Numbered from the stretch's first letter, positions 7,948 to 18,100 are shown. The stretch is DNA of 64,000 bases from Bradyrhizobium sp. SSBR45G (GCF_030159255.1 NZ_BSCT01000018.1:62001-126000); one strand, 5' to 3'. Notes: generated by a model from the sequence alone, not told the origin. Translations and numbers: made by a program.

Positions 7948-8592
7948 ATGAGTTCGTTGAGTGAACAGAATCCGATGAACCCGCAGGACCCGCTGCACTA
8001 TGCACCGCGGTGGCTGCGTGAACGACCGGAAGCCGCACGTCTATCTCTCGTCGGTGACAACGCCAAGGCAGCGGAGGCGGCCGAGCGTCCCGCTTCGGGA
8101 CAGCAAGGACCGCTCGATGCTCGTTTGGAGACCGCCGTGTTCGAATCCCTCCGTCAGTCGTTGAATCCGCAGGTCATGCGCGAGCCCCCAGAGTTCGAGC
8201 GTGAGCGTGACCGCCGCTCGGTCGTGTTCAAGATCGCCGGCCGCTTCGCAGCCGCCACCGGCGTCGCCGCCGTCGTCGCGCTGTTCTTCGTCAACATCGT
8301 ACCGGTGTGGCGCCAGCCCGATGCGAGCTCGTCCTTCGTCGCCGCCGTGCAGTCGATGAAGACGCTGCCGCCGGTCGCGGCCGATGTGCAGGACGCCAAG
8401 GCCGACCAGACCAGCTCGCTGCCGGAGCGCGCCGAGCCGCAGGTCCCGGCCCTGTCGCAGTTCAAGTCGCTGCTGGCCTCGGATGCGCAGGCGCAGGCCC
8501 CCGCGGCTGACGCCGACACGCCCGAAAAGCCCATGCTGCAGCAGTTCATGCAGTGGAACCAGAAGACCGGTCAGATGGAGCGGGTTCGCTAA
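7948..8592 (+). CDS. Single-pass membrane protein of unknown function
   Basis: A 214-residue protein I do not recognise. Residues 1-95 are polar and probably cytoplasmic (FESLRQSLNPQVMREPPEFE is the most structured part). One transmembrane helix follows at about 98-115 (FAAATGVAAVVALFFVNIVP), then a Pro/Ala/Gln-rich probable periplasmic tail containing two similar short blocks, PALSQFKSLL and KPMLQQFMQW. GAGGAG lies 7 bases before the ATG. It ends 46 bases before the first of three binding-protein genes and is likely cotranscribed with them, so it may anchor or signal for those proteins; that is inference from position only. Confidence 0.75.
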   Translation: MSSLSEQNPMNPQDPLHYAPRWLRERPEAARLSLVGDNAKAAEAAERPASGQQGPLDARLETAVFESLRQSLNPQVMREPPEFERERDRRSVVFKIAGRFAAATGVAAVVALFFVNIVPVWRQPDASSSFVAAVQSMKTLPPVAADVQDAKADQTSSLPERAEPQVPALSQFKSLLASDAQAQAPAADADTPEKPMLQQFMQWNQKTGQMERVR

Positions 8593-8638
8593 TCCGTTCC
8601 GCCTGAGCCGACCCTCAAACAGCTCGCACAAGGCGATC

Positions 8639-10270
8639 ATGATCGACGTCCTACCGCAGAAAGCGGCAGCACGCGGTCCGTTAGCACACGCCCGTATCGC
8701 AGCCATGCTGCTCGGGACCATCGTGGCCAGCGGAGCCTTTGCCGTGTCCGGCGAGGCCTATGCCGCGCCCGGCGAAACTGTGAGCGTGGCGCGCCAGCTC
8801 GGCAGCCGCGTCGGACCGATCATCGGCTCGGCGCTCGCCTGCCGCGACATCGCCCGGCCGCGCATCCAGGCGATCATCGAGAAATTCCAGCTCGTCATCC
8901 GCGAGGCCGCCGCCAGCGAGGCCGACCGCGACGAATTGACCCGCCTGCTCGACCGCTTCGTCGCCGACGGCCGCAGCCTGGTGACTTCAGGCCGGATCGA
9001 CTGCCCGAGCGCGGAGCGCCAGCTCGCCGATCTCGAACAGTCGATCGCCGCGCCGGCCGCGGCCCGATCCAGCCTCCCCGCCGTGACGCTCGCCCCTTCG
9101 AGCGCCGTGGCCGCGACGATGCCGGCGCAGGTCCTGCCGCCCGCGGTCGAGACGCGCGGCATCACGCAGAACGACATCAAGTTCGGCATGGTCATCCCCT
9201 ATGGCGGGCCGGTGAAGGAAAGCGGGCGGCAGCTGAAGATCGGCGTCGAGGCCGCCTTCAGGCGCGTCAACGAGGCCGGCGGCGTCAACGGCCGCGCCCT
9301 GAAGCTCGTCACCGCCGACGACGGCTATGATCCGTCGCGCACGCTCGATGCGATGAAGCAGCTGTACGACAACGACCAGGTGTTCGGCTTCGTCTGCAAT
9401 TTCGGCTCGGCCACCGCGGCCGTCGCGATCCCCTACGCGCTGGAGCGCCGCGCGCTGTTCTTCGCGCCCTACACCGGCGCCAACGTCGTGCGTCACGATC
9501 CGCCGGACCGCTACGTCTTCAACTACCGGCCGAGCTACGCCGAGGAGACCGACGCGCTGGTCCGCTATCTCGTCAAGATCCGCAAGCTGCAGCCGCGCCA
9601 GATCGTCGTGTTCGCGCAGAACGACGCCTTCGGCGATGCGGGCTTCGCCGGCGTGTCCAAGGCCTTCCGCACGCTCGGCGCCAACGAGAACGCGATCGTG
9701 CGCGTCAACTATCCGCGCAACAGCATCGAGGTCGACGACGCCATCAGCCAGCTCAGGCTGCTGAAGACGCCGGTCCGCGCCGTGATCATGCTGGCGACCA
9801 CGCGCGCCGCCGCCAAGTTCATCGAGAAGGCGCACGACGTGTTTCCCGGCGCGATCTTCGCCAACATCTCGGCGGTGGGCGGCTCGGCGCTCGCGAGCGA
9901 GCTGCTGCTGCTCGGCCCGCGCTACACCGACGGCGTCATCGTCACCCAGACGGTGCCGGGCGTGTCGGGCTATTCCAGCCTCGTGCTCGACTACAAGACT
10001 GCGCTGGCGAAGTACTTCCCGGGCGAAGCGGCGGACTACATGTCGCTCGAGGGCTACATCTCGGCGAGCGTGCTGATCGAGGGATTGAAGCGCGCCGGCC
10101 GCAGCTTCGACACCGAGCAGCTGGTGGAGACGCTCGAGACCATGCGCGACCTCGATCTCGGCCTTGGCGCCCAGCTCGGCTTCGGCCGCTCCGAACACCA
10201 GGCCTCGCACAAGATCTGGGGCACGGCGCTGGACGAAAGCGGCAACTTCCAGCCGATCGAGCTTGACTAG
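8639..10270 (+). CDS. Periplasmic binding protein (LivJ-like) with N-terminal Cys-pair module, copy 1
   Basis: First of three tandem paralogues. The 543-residue protein has an extended signal peptide (about 1-43), a helical N-terminal module (about 48-138) with Cys68 and Cys122 and the conserved segments SRVGPIIG, ADRDELTRLLDRFVADGR and AERQLADLE, a Ser/Ala/Pro linker, and a type-I periplasmic-binding fold (Peripla_BP_6, branched-chain amino-acid or amide family) from about residue 175, starting NDIKFGMVIPYGGPVKESGR. The ending HQASHKIWGTALD is shared by all copies. No permease or ATPase is nearby, so its partner is unknown. Longer frames upstream are rejected because the signal peptide starts at this ATG. 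It could serve as a sensor subunit rather than for uptake. Confidence 0.82.
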   Translation: MIDVLPQKAAARGPLAHARIAAMLLGTIVASGAFAVSGEAYAAPGETVSVARQLGSRVGPIIGSALACRDIARPRIQAIIEKFQLVIREAAASEADRDELTRLLDRFVADGRSLVTSGRIDCPSAERQLADLEQSIAAPAAARSSLPAVTLAPSSAVAATMPAQVLPPAVETRGITQNDIKFGMVIPYGGPVKESGRQLKIGVEAAFRRVNEAGGVNGRALKLVTADDGYDPSRTLDAMKQLYDNDQVFGFVCNFGSATAAVAIPYALERRALFFAPYTGANVVRHDPPDRYVFNYRPSYAEETDALVRYLVKIRKLQPRQIVVFAQNDAFGDAGFAGVSKAFRTLGANENAIVRVNYPRNSIEVDDAISQLRLLKTPVRAVIMLATTRAAAKFIEKAHDVFPGAIFANISAVGGSALASELLLLGPRYTDGVIVTQTVPGVSGYSSLVLDYKTALAKYFPGEAADYMSLEGYISASVLIEGLKRAGRSFDTEQLVETLETMRDLDLGLGAQLGFGRSEHQASHKIWGTALDESGNFQPIELD

Positions 10271-10408
10271 AATACCGCTGGCCAAAAACCAGCACGGACT
10301 ACCACGACAAAAAAGCGGCAGAGAAACCCGACATTAATTCGAAATGCCACGAATAGCAGAGCGGTGAGGGTGAGCAGCAGCTCTTAGAGCAAACGGATAG
10401 ATAGTTTG

Positions 10409-11935
10409 ATGACCGTTCATTGGTCCGCATTGATCATGGGAAGCCTGGTTTCGGTTTCCATCAGCCCCGCTTTCGCGGCGGCAACTGATGTCGTCAGGGA
10501 TCTTGCCGGCAGGGTGGGACCGATCGTGGGACAGGCCTCGGCCTGCCCGGACATCGCGCAAGGACGCGTCCAGACCATCGTCGACAAATTCCGCGAAGCC
10601 ATCCGGCAGTCCTCCAGCAATGACGGCGAGCGCGATCAGCTGACGCGGACCTTCAACGGCTATATTGCCGAAGGCCGTAGCCGTACGGGGGCCTCGCAGG
10701 CGAATTGCGCGGCTGCGGAGCGGCAGCTCACGGACCTGGAGCGCTCGCTCGGCCAGCCGGCAGCCGCCGCAAACCCATCGTCCAGGACTGAGGCGACGAC
10801 CGGCGCCGTCACCACCGAGCCGGTCCGCGGCGTCACCGATCGCGAGATCCGGTTCGGCATGGTCCTGCCGTTCTCCGGCATCCGCAAGGAGACCGGACGC
10901 CAGATGAGGCAGGGCATCGAGGCCGCCTTCGCGCGCGCCAATGATGCCGGCGGCATCAACGGGCGAGCGCTGCGGCTCGTGGCCGCCGACGACGGCTATG
11001 ACCCCAACCGCACCCTCGGGGCGATGGCGCACCTCTACGACAAGGAGCAGGTGTTCGGCTTCATCGGCAACATCGGCACCGCGAACTCGCAGGTCGCGAT
11101 CCCTTACGCGCTCGAGCGGCGCGCGCTCTACTTCGCGCCGAACTCAGGCGCCGCCGTGGTGCGGCACGACCCGCCGGATCGCTATGTTTTCAACTACCGG
11201 GCGAGCTACGCCGAGGAGACCGCGGCACTGGTCCGCTATCTGGTCAAGATGAAGCGCATCTCGCCCAAGCAGATCGCGGTGCTGACCCAGCAGGACGCGT
11301 TTGGCGACGACGGCTTCGCCGGCGTCGCCAAGGCCTATCGGCAGTTGAACATCGCCGACCCCGTGATACGCATCAACTATCCGCGCGCCACGATGGACGT
11401 GGAAGAGGCCGTCAACCAGGTCAAGGCGTACAAGCCGGGCTTCAAGGCCATCATCATTGTGGGGACCGACCGGGCAGCTGCCAAATTCATCGAGAAGACG
11501 CACGACGCCGTGCCAGGCCTGATCTATGCCAACGTGTCCGCCGTGGGATCGACCTCGCTTGCGACCGAGCTGAAGCTGCTCGGTCCGCGATACACCAACG
11601 GCGTCATCGTGACGCAGGGCGTTCCGGCCGTTTCCGGCTATTCGAGCCTGGTCCTCGACTACAAGAATGCCCTGGCGAAATATGCCCCCGGCGAAGAGCC
11701 GGACTACACGTCGCTCGAAGGCTACATCGCGGCGACGATCCTGATCCAGGCGCTGAAGCAGACCAGTCCGCTCGACACCGAGCGGCTCGTCGACACGCTG
11801 GAATCGATGCGCAGCCTCGATCTCGGCCTTGGCGCCCAACTTGCTTTTGGACGCGCGGAGCACCAGGCGTCGCACAAGATCTGGGGCACCGCGCTCGACG
11901 GGAACGGCACGTACCAGGCGATCGAACTGGAATAG
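10409..11935 (+). CDS. Periplasmic binding protein with N-terminal Cys-pair module, copy 2
   Basis: Second paralogue, 508 residues. The signal peptide is about 1-24 (ending SPAFAA), the N-terminal module about 27-115 with Cys46 and Cys100, then a low-complexity linker, then a Peripla_BP_6 domain from about 140 (DREIRFGMVLPFSGIRKETG). It shares long blocks with copies 1 and 3, such as RHDPPDRYVFNYRASYAEET and GRAEHQASHKIWGTALDG. It starts 138 bases after copy 1, with a weak ribosome site (GGATAG); the ATG at 10409 is preferred to a TTG one codon earlier. Ligand unknown; the fold suits small amino-acid-like or amide ligands. Confidence 0.82.
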   Translation: MTVHWSALIMGSLVSVSISPAFAAATDVVRDLAGRVGPIVGQASACPDIAQGRVQTIVDKFREAIRQSSSNDGERDQLTRTFNGYIAEGRSRTGASQANCAAAERQLTDLERSLGQPAAAANPSSRTEATTGAVTTEPVRGVTDREIRFGMVLPFSGIRKETGRQMRQGIEAAFARANDAGGINGRALRLVAADDGYDPNRTLGAMAHLYDKEQVFGFIGNIGTANSQVAIPYALERRALYFAPNSGAAVVRHDPPDRYVFNYRASYAEETAALVRYLVKMKRISPKQIAVLTQQDAFGDDGFAGVAKAYRQLNIADPVIRINYPRATMDVEEAVNQVKAYKPGFKAIIIVGTDRAAAKFIEKTHDAVPGLIYANVSAVGSTSLATELKLLGPRYTNGVIVTQGVPAVSGYSSLVLDYKNALAKYAPGEEPDYTSLEGYIAATILIQALKQTSPLDTERLVDTLESMRSLDLGLGAQLAFGRAEHQASHKIWGTALDGNGTYQAIELE

Positions 11936-11990
11936 ACGAAGAGACTAAGACTGAGGGGAAAGAACTGGTTGTAGGCGACGCTTTAGCGAG

Positions 11991-12050
11991 TTCTAAAGCA
12001 TGATCGGAAAAAGGCGTGCCGGGTTACCGAAATGGTCATGCTCTTAGGAA
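11991..12050. repeat. Palindromic intergenic repeat (AGCATGA family)
   Basis: Exact arms AGCATGA (11997-12003) and TCATGCT (12036-12042) enclose imperfectly complementary GGAAAA and TTACCG segments. The pattern matches a repeat that is abundant between genes of Bradyrhizobium and relatives. It sits between binding-protein copies 2 and 3 and may be a processing or attenuation point that lets copy 3 be expressed at a different level. Confidence 0.65.
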
Positions 12051-12157
12051 AAGCTGGTGTGTGCATGGTGGCGGTCTTAAGTCTTCTCCGTCGCAGACAC
12101 AGAGCGTCAAATCACCAGGCGGAAGACCTGGATGGGGTCCATAGTGGGATAGTGGCA

Positions 12158-13729
12158 ATGAGCTTTCGTTCTAGCGTGTTCTTGGTTGCGGCATTGCTCG
12201 CAACGCCCGCCAGCGCGGCGGGCACTAATGCGGATGTGGTGCGTAATCTTGCGAGCCGGGTTGGGCCGATCGTGGGAGCAGCATCCGCCTGTCAGGCGAT
12301 CGACCAAGGCCGCGTTCAGGCCATTGTCGACAAGTTTCGCGAGGTGATTCGAGAGGCCTCAACGGGCGGCTCGGATCGGGACGAGCTGACGCGCGTGTTC
12401 AACGGCTATGTTGCCGATGGTCGCAACCGCGTGGGCGCGTCACAGACCGATTGCAACACGGCGGGCCGCCAGCTCGCCGAACTCGAGCGCTCGCTCGGGC
12501 AGACCGCGCCGAGCCAGACGGCCACCAGCCTCGCCGGGGTGATCGCCCCGTCCGCGGCGGTCGCCGCGACGGCACCGACGGCGACGCTGCCGCCGCCGGC
12601 CGCCAGCAACGTCCAGGGGATCACCCCGAACGAGATCCGGTTCGGCATCGCCGCTCCGTTCTCGGGCGCGTCCAAGGAGCTCGGACGGCAGATGAAGATG
12701 GGCATCGAGGCCGCCTTCAACCGCGCCAACGACGGCGGTGGCGTCGGCGGACGCTCGCTGCGCCTGTTCTCGGCCGACGACGGCTACGAGCCGGCGCGGA
12801 CGCTGGACGCGATGAAGCAGCTCTACGAAAAGGACAAGGTGTTCGGCTATATCGGCAATGTCGGCACGCCGACCTCCGCCGTCGCCATGCCCTATGCGCT
12901 GCAGCGCCGGGTGCTGTTCTACGGGGCGTTCACCGGCGCCAACATCCTGCGCAACGATCCGCCGGATCGCTACGTGTTCAACTACCGCGCCAGCTACGCG
13001 GAAGAGACCGACACCGTCGTGCGCTATCTGGTGAAGCTGCGCCGTCTGCAGCCGCGCGACATCGCGGTGTTCGCCCAGCAGGACTCCTACGGTGACGCCG
13101 GCTTCTCCGGTGTGGCCAAGGCGTTCCGCTCGCTCGGCCTGGCCGACACCTCGATCGTGCGGTTCAACTACAAGCGCAACACGGTCGACGTCGACGAGGC
13201 GGTCAACCAGCTCAGGGCGATGAAGAACCCGCCCAAGGCGATCGTCATGGTGGCGACCTACCGGGCTGCCGCCAAGTTCATCGAGAAGACGCGCGATCTC
13301 TACCCGAACATGGTCTACACCAACGTGTCGTTCGTGGGGTCGACCGAGCTGTCCGATGAGCTGATGCTGCTCGGCCCGCGCTATGCCAGCGGCGTGATCG
13401 TCACCCAGGTGGTGCCGGCCGTCGGCGGCTATTCCAGCGCCGTGCTCGAGTACAAGTCCGCGCTGGAAAAGTACTTCCCGGGCGAAGCTCCTTCGTACGT
13501 CTCGTTCGAGGGCTATATCGCGGCCAATGTGCTGATCCAGGCGCTGCGCAAGGTCGGCCCGCAGGTCGACACCGAGGCCCTGATCGACACGCTGGAGAAC
13601 ATGCAAAGCGTCGATCTCGGCCTTGGCGCCAAGCTCGGCTTCGGCCGCGCCGAGCACCAAGCCTCGCATAAGATCTGGGGTACGGCGCTCGACGAGCGCG
13701 GCAAGTTCCAGGCGATCGAGCTGGAATAG
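12158..13729 (+). CDS. Periplasmic binding protein with N-terminal Cys-pair module, copy 3
   Basis: Third paralogue, 523 residues from the ATG at 12158, chosen because a clean signal peptide (MSFRSSVFLVAALLATPASA) begins there; the frame is open 42 codons further upstream without signal features. The N-terminal module is about 24-115 with Cys45 and Cys99, again 54 residues apart; a Thr/Ala/Pro-rich linker follows; the Peripla_BP_6 domain starts at about 155 (NEIRFGIAAPFSGASKELG). It is the last gene before a strong terminator. The 222-base gap to copy 2 suggests its own promoter or mRNA processing. Confidence 0.82.
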   Translation: MSFRSSVFLVAALLATPASAAGTNADVVRNLASRVGPIVGAASACQAIDQGRVQAIVDKFREVIREASTGGSDRDELTRVFNGYVADGRNRVGASQTDCNTAGRQLAELERSLGQTAPSQTATSLAGVIAPSAAVAATAPTATLPPPAASNVQGITPNEIRFGIAAPFSGASKELGRQMKMGIEAAFNRANDGGGVGGRSLRLFSADDGYEPARTLDAMKQLYEKDKVFGYIGNVGTPTSAVAMPYALQRRVLFYGAFTGANILRNDPPDRYVFNYRASYAEETDTVVRYLVKLRRLQPRDIAVFAQQDSYGDAGFSGVAKAFRSLGLADTSIVRFNYKRNTVDVDEAVNQLRAMKNPPKAIVMVATYRAAAKFIEKTRDLYPNMVYTNVSFVGSTELSDELMLLGPRYASGVIVTQVVPAVGGYSSAVLEYKSALEKYFPGEAPSYVSFEGYIAANVLIQALRKVGPQVDTEALIDTLENMQSVDLGLGAKLGFGRAEHQASHKIWGTALDERGKFQAIELE

Positions 13730-13758
13730 TCTGCGCCGGACCAGGACTCTGACATCGG

Positions 13759-13789
13759 GACGCGGCAGCCACCGGCTGCCGCGTCTTTT
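13759..13789 (+). terminator. Rho-independent terminator of the binding-protein cluster
   Basis: A perfect 12-bp stem (GACGCGGCAGCC paired with GGCTGCCGCGTC) with a 3-base ACC loop is followed by TTTTC, 30 bases past the stop codon of copy 3. Confidence 0.9.
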
Positions 13790-14208
13790 CGTTTCGAGCT
13801 GGCGTTGCTGATGCCGAACGGGGACGGGATCAGCGCGGCCGAGGCCGCGAACTGCTCACCCGACTCGCACCGTTGCGCGGGAGCCGCCAAATTGCGGCGT
13901 TTTGACACACGTCAGAATGGCAACAACAGCCAATACCTCTAGTAAAAGTTGAATTGCGGCATTCCGCTACGCCTCTTGGTTCGTGGTCGCGGCGGCCTTC
14001 CCGTGATCTGATCACTACGTCTTTCCATCCATCAATCGATGATTGCGTACGGACTTCCGATCACCGCCCTGGCCCGCCACATGGCTTGACGCCGGCCATT
14101 TTCAGCGGATCCAGCCACGGCTCTCGGCACGTCGGACGGAACGAGGCGCCGTCATCCGGGACGAAAGCTCGAGCCTCCGTCGAAGCGAGCAAGAGAAAGC
14201 TGCCAGAG
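13790..14208 (+). other. Region upstream of the LuxR-type regulator
   Basis: No gene is supported here. Two small dyads, GTGATC-T-GATCAC (14003-14015) and CAATC-GAT-GATTG (14033-14045), lie about 165-205 bases before the regulator start and could be operator sites. The reading frame is open upstream to 13954, but the composition before 14209 is not protein-like. Confidence 0.35.
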
Positions 14209-15021
14209 ATGACATCGCCGTTCACCCCCGGCTCCGACGACTGGCGGGCGATGCTGAGGCTCGTGGGGGAGGTAGGAGAGCTCGGCACAACTCCGGGCGA
14301 AGCCTGCGCGCATCTGATGGCCGAACTGGCGAAGCTGATTGGCTCCGGGCCCGTGTGGTGGAGCGTGGTCGGGGGCGCCGACCCCGGCCGCGGAGCCGAC
14401 AGCGACGGGACGGCCGAAGTGGCGCTATCGCAGGTGCACGGGCTCGATCACGCAACGCTGCAGCGATGGGAGCAGACCTATCTGCAGGCGCGCGCCTATG
14501 GCGAGCACCCGATGTGGGAGAGGGCCTTCGCCGCGCCCGGCTGCGCCCGCAGCTTCCTGCGGCGGGATATCGTCGCGGACGACGCCTGGTATCGAAACCC
14601 TCACGTCACCGGCTACGTCCGTGGCTTCGGCGCGGATGACGTCGTGGCCGCCATCGTGCCGATCGGCGGCGGCGCGGAGCTTTGCGTCGCCGCCATGCGG
14701 GCGTGGGGCGACACCGGCTTCACGGCGCGCGAGCGCGAGATGATTCTGCAGCTCTCGCAGCACACCTCCTGGCTGGCGCAGCGTCCGGATCCGCTTGCCG
14801 TCATGGCCAAAGGCCACACCGGCCGCCCCTTCACGATCGCCGAGCTGGCGCCGCGGCATCGTTCGGTGCTCGAACTGCTGGCAGCCGGCCACAGCGAGAA
14901 GCGGATCGCGGCTGCGCTGAACATCAGTCCCCGGACGGCACACAAGTATATCGAGCAGATCTACCGCGCCCTCGACGTCTCCAGCCGGGCCGAGCTGATG
15001 GCGCGTTTCATTGCACGCTGA
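14209..15021 (+). CDS. LuxR-type HTH transcriptional regulator
   Basis: A 270-residue DNA-binding regulator. Residues 1-195 form a GAF-like or autoinducer-domain-like sensory part with Trp- and Tyr-rich motifs (GPVWWSVVGG, DAWYRNPHVTGYVRGFGADD). Residues about 205-265 are a LuxR/FixJ-type HTH (LAPRHRSVLELLAAGHSEKR, then IAAALNISPRTAHKYIEQIY). The first acidic autoinducer-synthase partner, a luxI homologue, is absent, so it is a solo regulator; the sensory part lacks an obvious phosphoacceptor receiver. The start is the ATG at 14209 because the preceding 85 codons look noncoding. It lies 138 bases upstream of a same-strand autotransporter, which is its likely target. Confidence 0.85.
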   Translation: MTSPFTPGSDDWRAMLRLVGEVGELGTTPGEACAHLMAELAKLIGSGPVWWSVVGGADPGRGADSDGTAEVALSQVHGLDHATLQRWEQTYLQARAYGEHPMWERAFAAPGCARSFLRRDIVADDAWYRNPHVTGYVRGFGADDVVAAIVPIGGGAELCVAAMRAWGDTGFTAREREMILQLSQHTSWLAQRPDPLAVMAKGHTGRPFTIAELAPRHRSVLELLAAGHSEKRIAAALNISPRTAHKYIEQIYRALDVSSRAELMARFIAR

Positions 15022-15046
15022 CAACACATGGACACGAAGCGGCGCA

Positions 15047-15064
15047 CGTAGCCATTTGGCTACG
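15047..15064. promoter_or_regulatory. 18-bp dyad between LuxR-type regulator and autotransporter
   Basis: CGTAGCC-ATTT-GGCTACG is a perfect 7-bp inverted repeat with 4 central bases. It starts 26 bases after the regulator stop and ends 95 bases before the autotransporter start. Its length and symmetry resemble lux-type boxes. It has no T-run, so a classical terminator is less likely, but a 3' hairpin cannot be excluded. Confidence 0.4.
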
Positions 15065-15159
15065 CTGACGGCCGGGTTGCCGCGCCGGTAGCGTGATCGG
15101 GTCATGGGCTGCGCCGACGATCTGGCGCGCCGCGAACGCGATCATCTCCGGAGACTGCA

Positions 15160-18100
15160 ATGCCTGCCCTGCCGACCCGCCGTGCCCTGCTGGCTTCGAC
15201 GGCGCTGACCACCCTGCTGCTGACCTCGGCACTGCCTGCGACAGCTCAGAACGCGACGTGGCTCGCGACGCCCGGATCGGTCGACTTCAACACCGGGACC
15301 AATTGGGACACCGGCAATTTGCCGACCGGCACCGCCACCTTCGGCACCTCCGGCACCTCCAACCTGACGATCACGAGCAGCGCCACGCTCGGCGAGCTGG
15401 TGTTCGACACCGGCGCGTCGAACTACACCTTCTCGACCAACTTGCAGACTCTCACCTTGGCCGGGGCCGGCATCGTCATCAATGGCGGCAGCGCCACGTT
15501 CAACATGACCGGCGGCATGTTCGTGGCGATGTCGTTCTGGAACAGCGCCTCAGCCGGAACGGCCACCATCACCGGATCCGGACTGAGCTTCTTCGGCAAC
15601 AGCACGGCCGGCTTCGCCAACATCACCAACGACTCGGTCTCGTTGAGCAACAGCGCCACGCTCGGCCATGCCACGTTCAACAATCTGGGCAGCCTGGTGT
15701 TCTTCAACGCGACAACAGCCGGCAACGCCACCATCGACAATCACGGCTCCGTGGAGTTCTACGACACCAGCACGGCCGGCAGCTCGACGATCACCAACCA
15801 GAGCGGCAGCACCCTCAGCTTCTTCGGCCAGAGCACCGGCGGCGACGCGACCATCATCAATGGCGGCACGGTGAATTTCGCTGGCTCGAACGGGCCGGCG
15901 AGTGACGGCAAGCTGAGCGCCGGCTCCATCGCCGGCACCGGCAACACCATTCTCGGCGCCAACGAGCTCACCGTCGGCGGCAACAACAGCTCGACCACCG
16001 TGAGCGGGATCATCTCCGGCGCCGGCTCGCTGGCCAAGACCGGCACCGGCACAATGACGCTCACTGGAGCCAACACCTATGCGGGCGGGACCACCTTCGC
16101 CGGTGGCACGGTCAGTGTCGCCTCCGACGCCAATCTCGGCGGTGCAACGGGCAGCCTGACCTTCAATGGCGGCACGCTGCAGGTTACCGGCACCTCCTTC
16201 GCCTCGACCGCGCGCACCATCAATTGGGCCACAGGTGGCGGCGGCTTCGACATCGCCGACCCCGCCAACACCTTCACGGTGAGCCAGGCGCTCGGCGGCG
16301 GAAGCCTCTCCAAGCTGGGGGCCGGCACGCTGAGGCTCACCGGAGTCAACAGCTACACGGGCGGCACCACCCTCGCCGGCGGCACGGTCAGTGTCGCCTC
16401 CGACGCCAATCTCGGCGGCGCAACGGGCAGCCTGACCTTCAATGGCGGCACATTGCAGGTCACCGGCACCTCGTTCAGCTCGACCGCGCGCACGATCAAT
16501 TGGGGCGCGGGCGGCGGCGGCTTCGACATCACCGATCCCGCCAACGCCTTCACCGTGAGCCAGGCGCTCGGCGGCAGCGGCGGCCTCACCAAGCTGGGGG
16601 CCGGCACGCTGACGCTGGCCGGCCTCGACACCTATACGGGTGCGACGGTCGTCAACGCCGGCAGGCTGGCCGTCAATGGCTCGATCGCTGCCTCCAGCGG
16701 CCTCACCGTGAACACGGGCGCCACGCTCGGCGGCACCGGCCAATTGCCCGGCGTGATCATCAACGCCGGCGGCACGCTGGCGCCCGGCAATTCGATCGGC
16801 ACCCTGACCGTCAACGGCAATCTGCAGTTCAACGCCGGCAGCACCTACACGGTGGACGTCTCGCCGAGCGCCGCCGACCGTACCAACGTCACGGGCACGG
16901 CGACACTGACCGGCGCCACCGTGAATGCCGTGGCGCTGCCGGGCAGCTTCCGGCAGCAGACCTACACCATCCTCAACGCCACCGGCGGGCTCGGCGGCAC
17001 GGAGTTCGCCGGGTTCAACGTCACCGGCAGCTTCAGCCCGGCGCGCAACCCGCACCTCACCTACGACCTCACCAACGCCTATCTCGTGCTCGATCCCAGC
17101 CTCATGGTGCTGTCTCCGGGCGCGAGCATCAACCAGACCAACGTCGCCAATGGCATCAACCGCGCGGTCGGCGGCGGCGTGACGCCCCCGGCCGGGTTCG
17201 ACACCTTGCTGAACATGCCGTCCAATGCGGCCGGCCGCGCCCTCGACCAGCTCTCCGGCCAGAGCGGGACGCAGGCCCCAAGCGGCGCCACGCAGCTCGG
17301 CGGATCATTCCTGACACTGCTGTCCAACCCGTCGGGCCGCAATGGCGACAGCAGCTCCGCGCCGCTCGGCTACGCTGGCGAGCGCCGACACACGCCGGCG
17401 GCCGTGCGCGACGCCTTTGCCGCATTCGAATCGCCCGACCGTTCCGACGCGCGCTGGAATGTCTGGGGCACCGGCTTCGGTGCCGGCAGCCGGCTGTCCG
17501 GCGATGCGGCGACCGGCAGCCGTGACAGCTCCGCCCGCGCGGGCGCGGTTGCTGCCGGGGCCGACTATCGGGTCGCGCCAAACACGCGGGCGGGCTTCTC
17601 GCTGGCCGGCGGCGCCATGAGCTGGTCTGACAGCAATGGCGGCGGCACGAGCGACCTGATGATGGCTGGTGTCTATGGCCGGCACGAGATCGGCCCGACG
17701 ACCATCACGGCCGCCGCCAGCTACGCCAACTACTGGATGTCGACCACGCGCACCGTCACGGTCGCAGGCCTCGACCAGCTCACCGCGCGCTTCAACGCGC
17801 AGAGTTTTGGCGGCCGCATCGAGGCCGGTCATCGCCTGCCGGTGCCGTTTCTCTCGGCCGAATGGACGCCGTACGGCTCGATCCAGGCGCAGAGCTTCCG
17901 CACGCCCGGCTATGCGGAGACCGCAGCGATCGGCTCCAACCAGTTCGCTCTCACCTATGCCGGCCGCAATGCGACCGCGTTCCGCGCCGAGCTCGGCGTG
18001 CACACGGACCGGACGATCGCCATCGAGAGCGGCAGCCAGCTCACCTTGTTCGGACGTACCGCCTACGCCCATGACGTCGTCAGCAATCCGGCGCTGTCCG

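Noticed and set aside
16030..16640. CRISPR-like periodic repeat
   Set aside because: The repeats are long, protein-coding, in frame and without spacers; they are a passenger-domain duplication.
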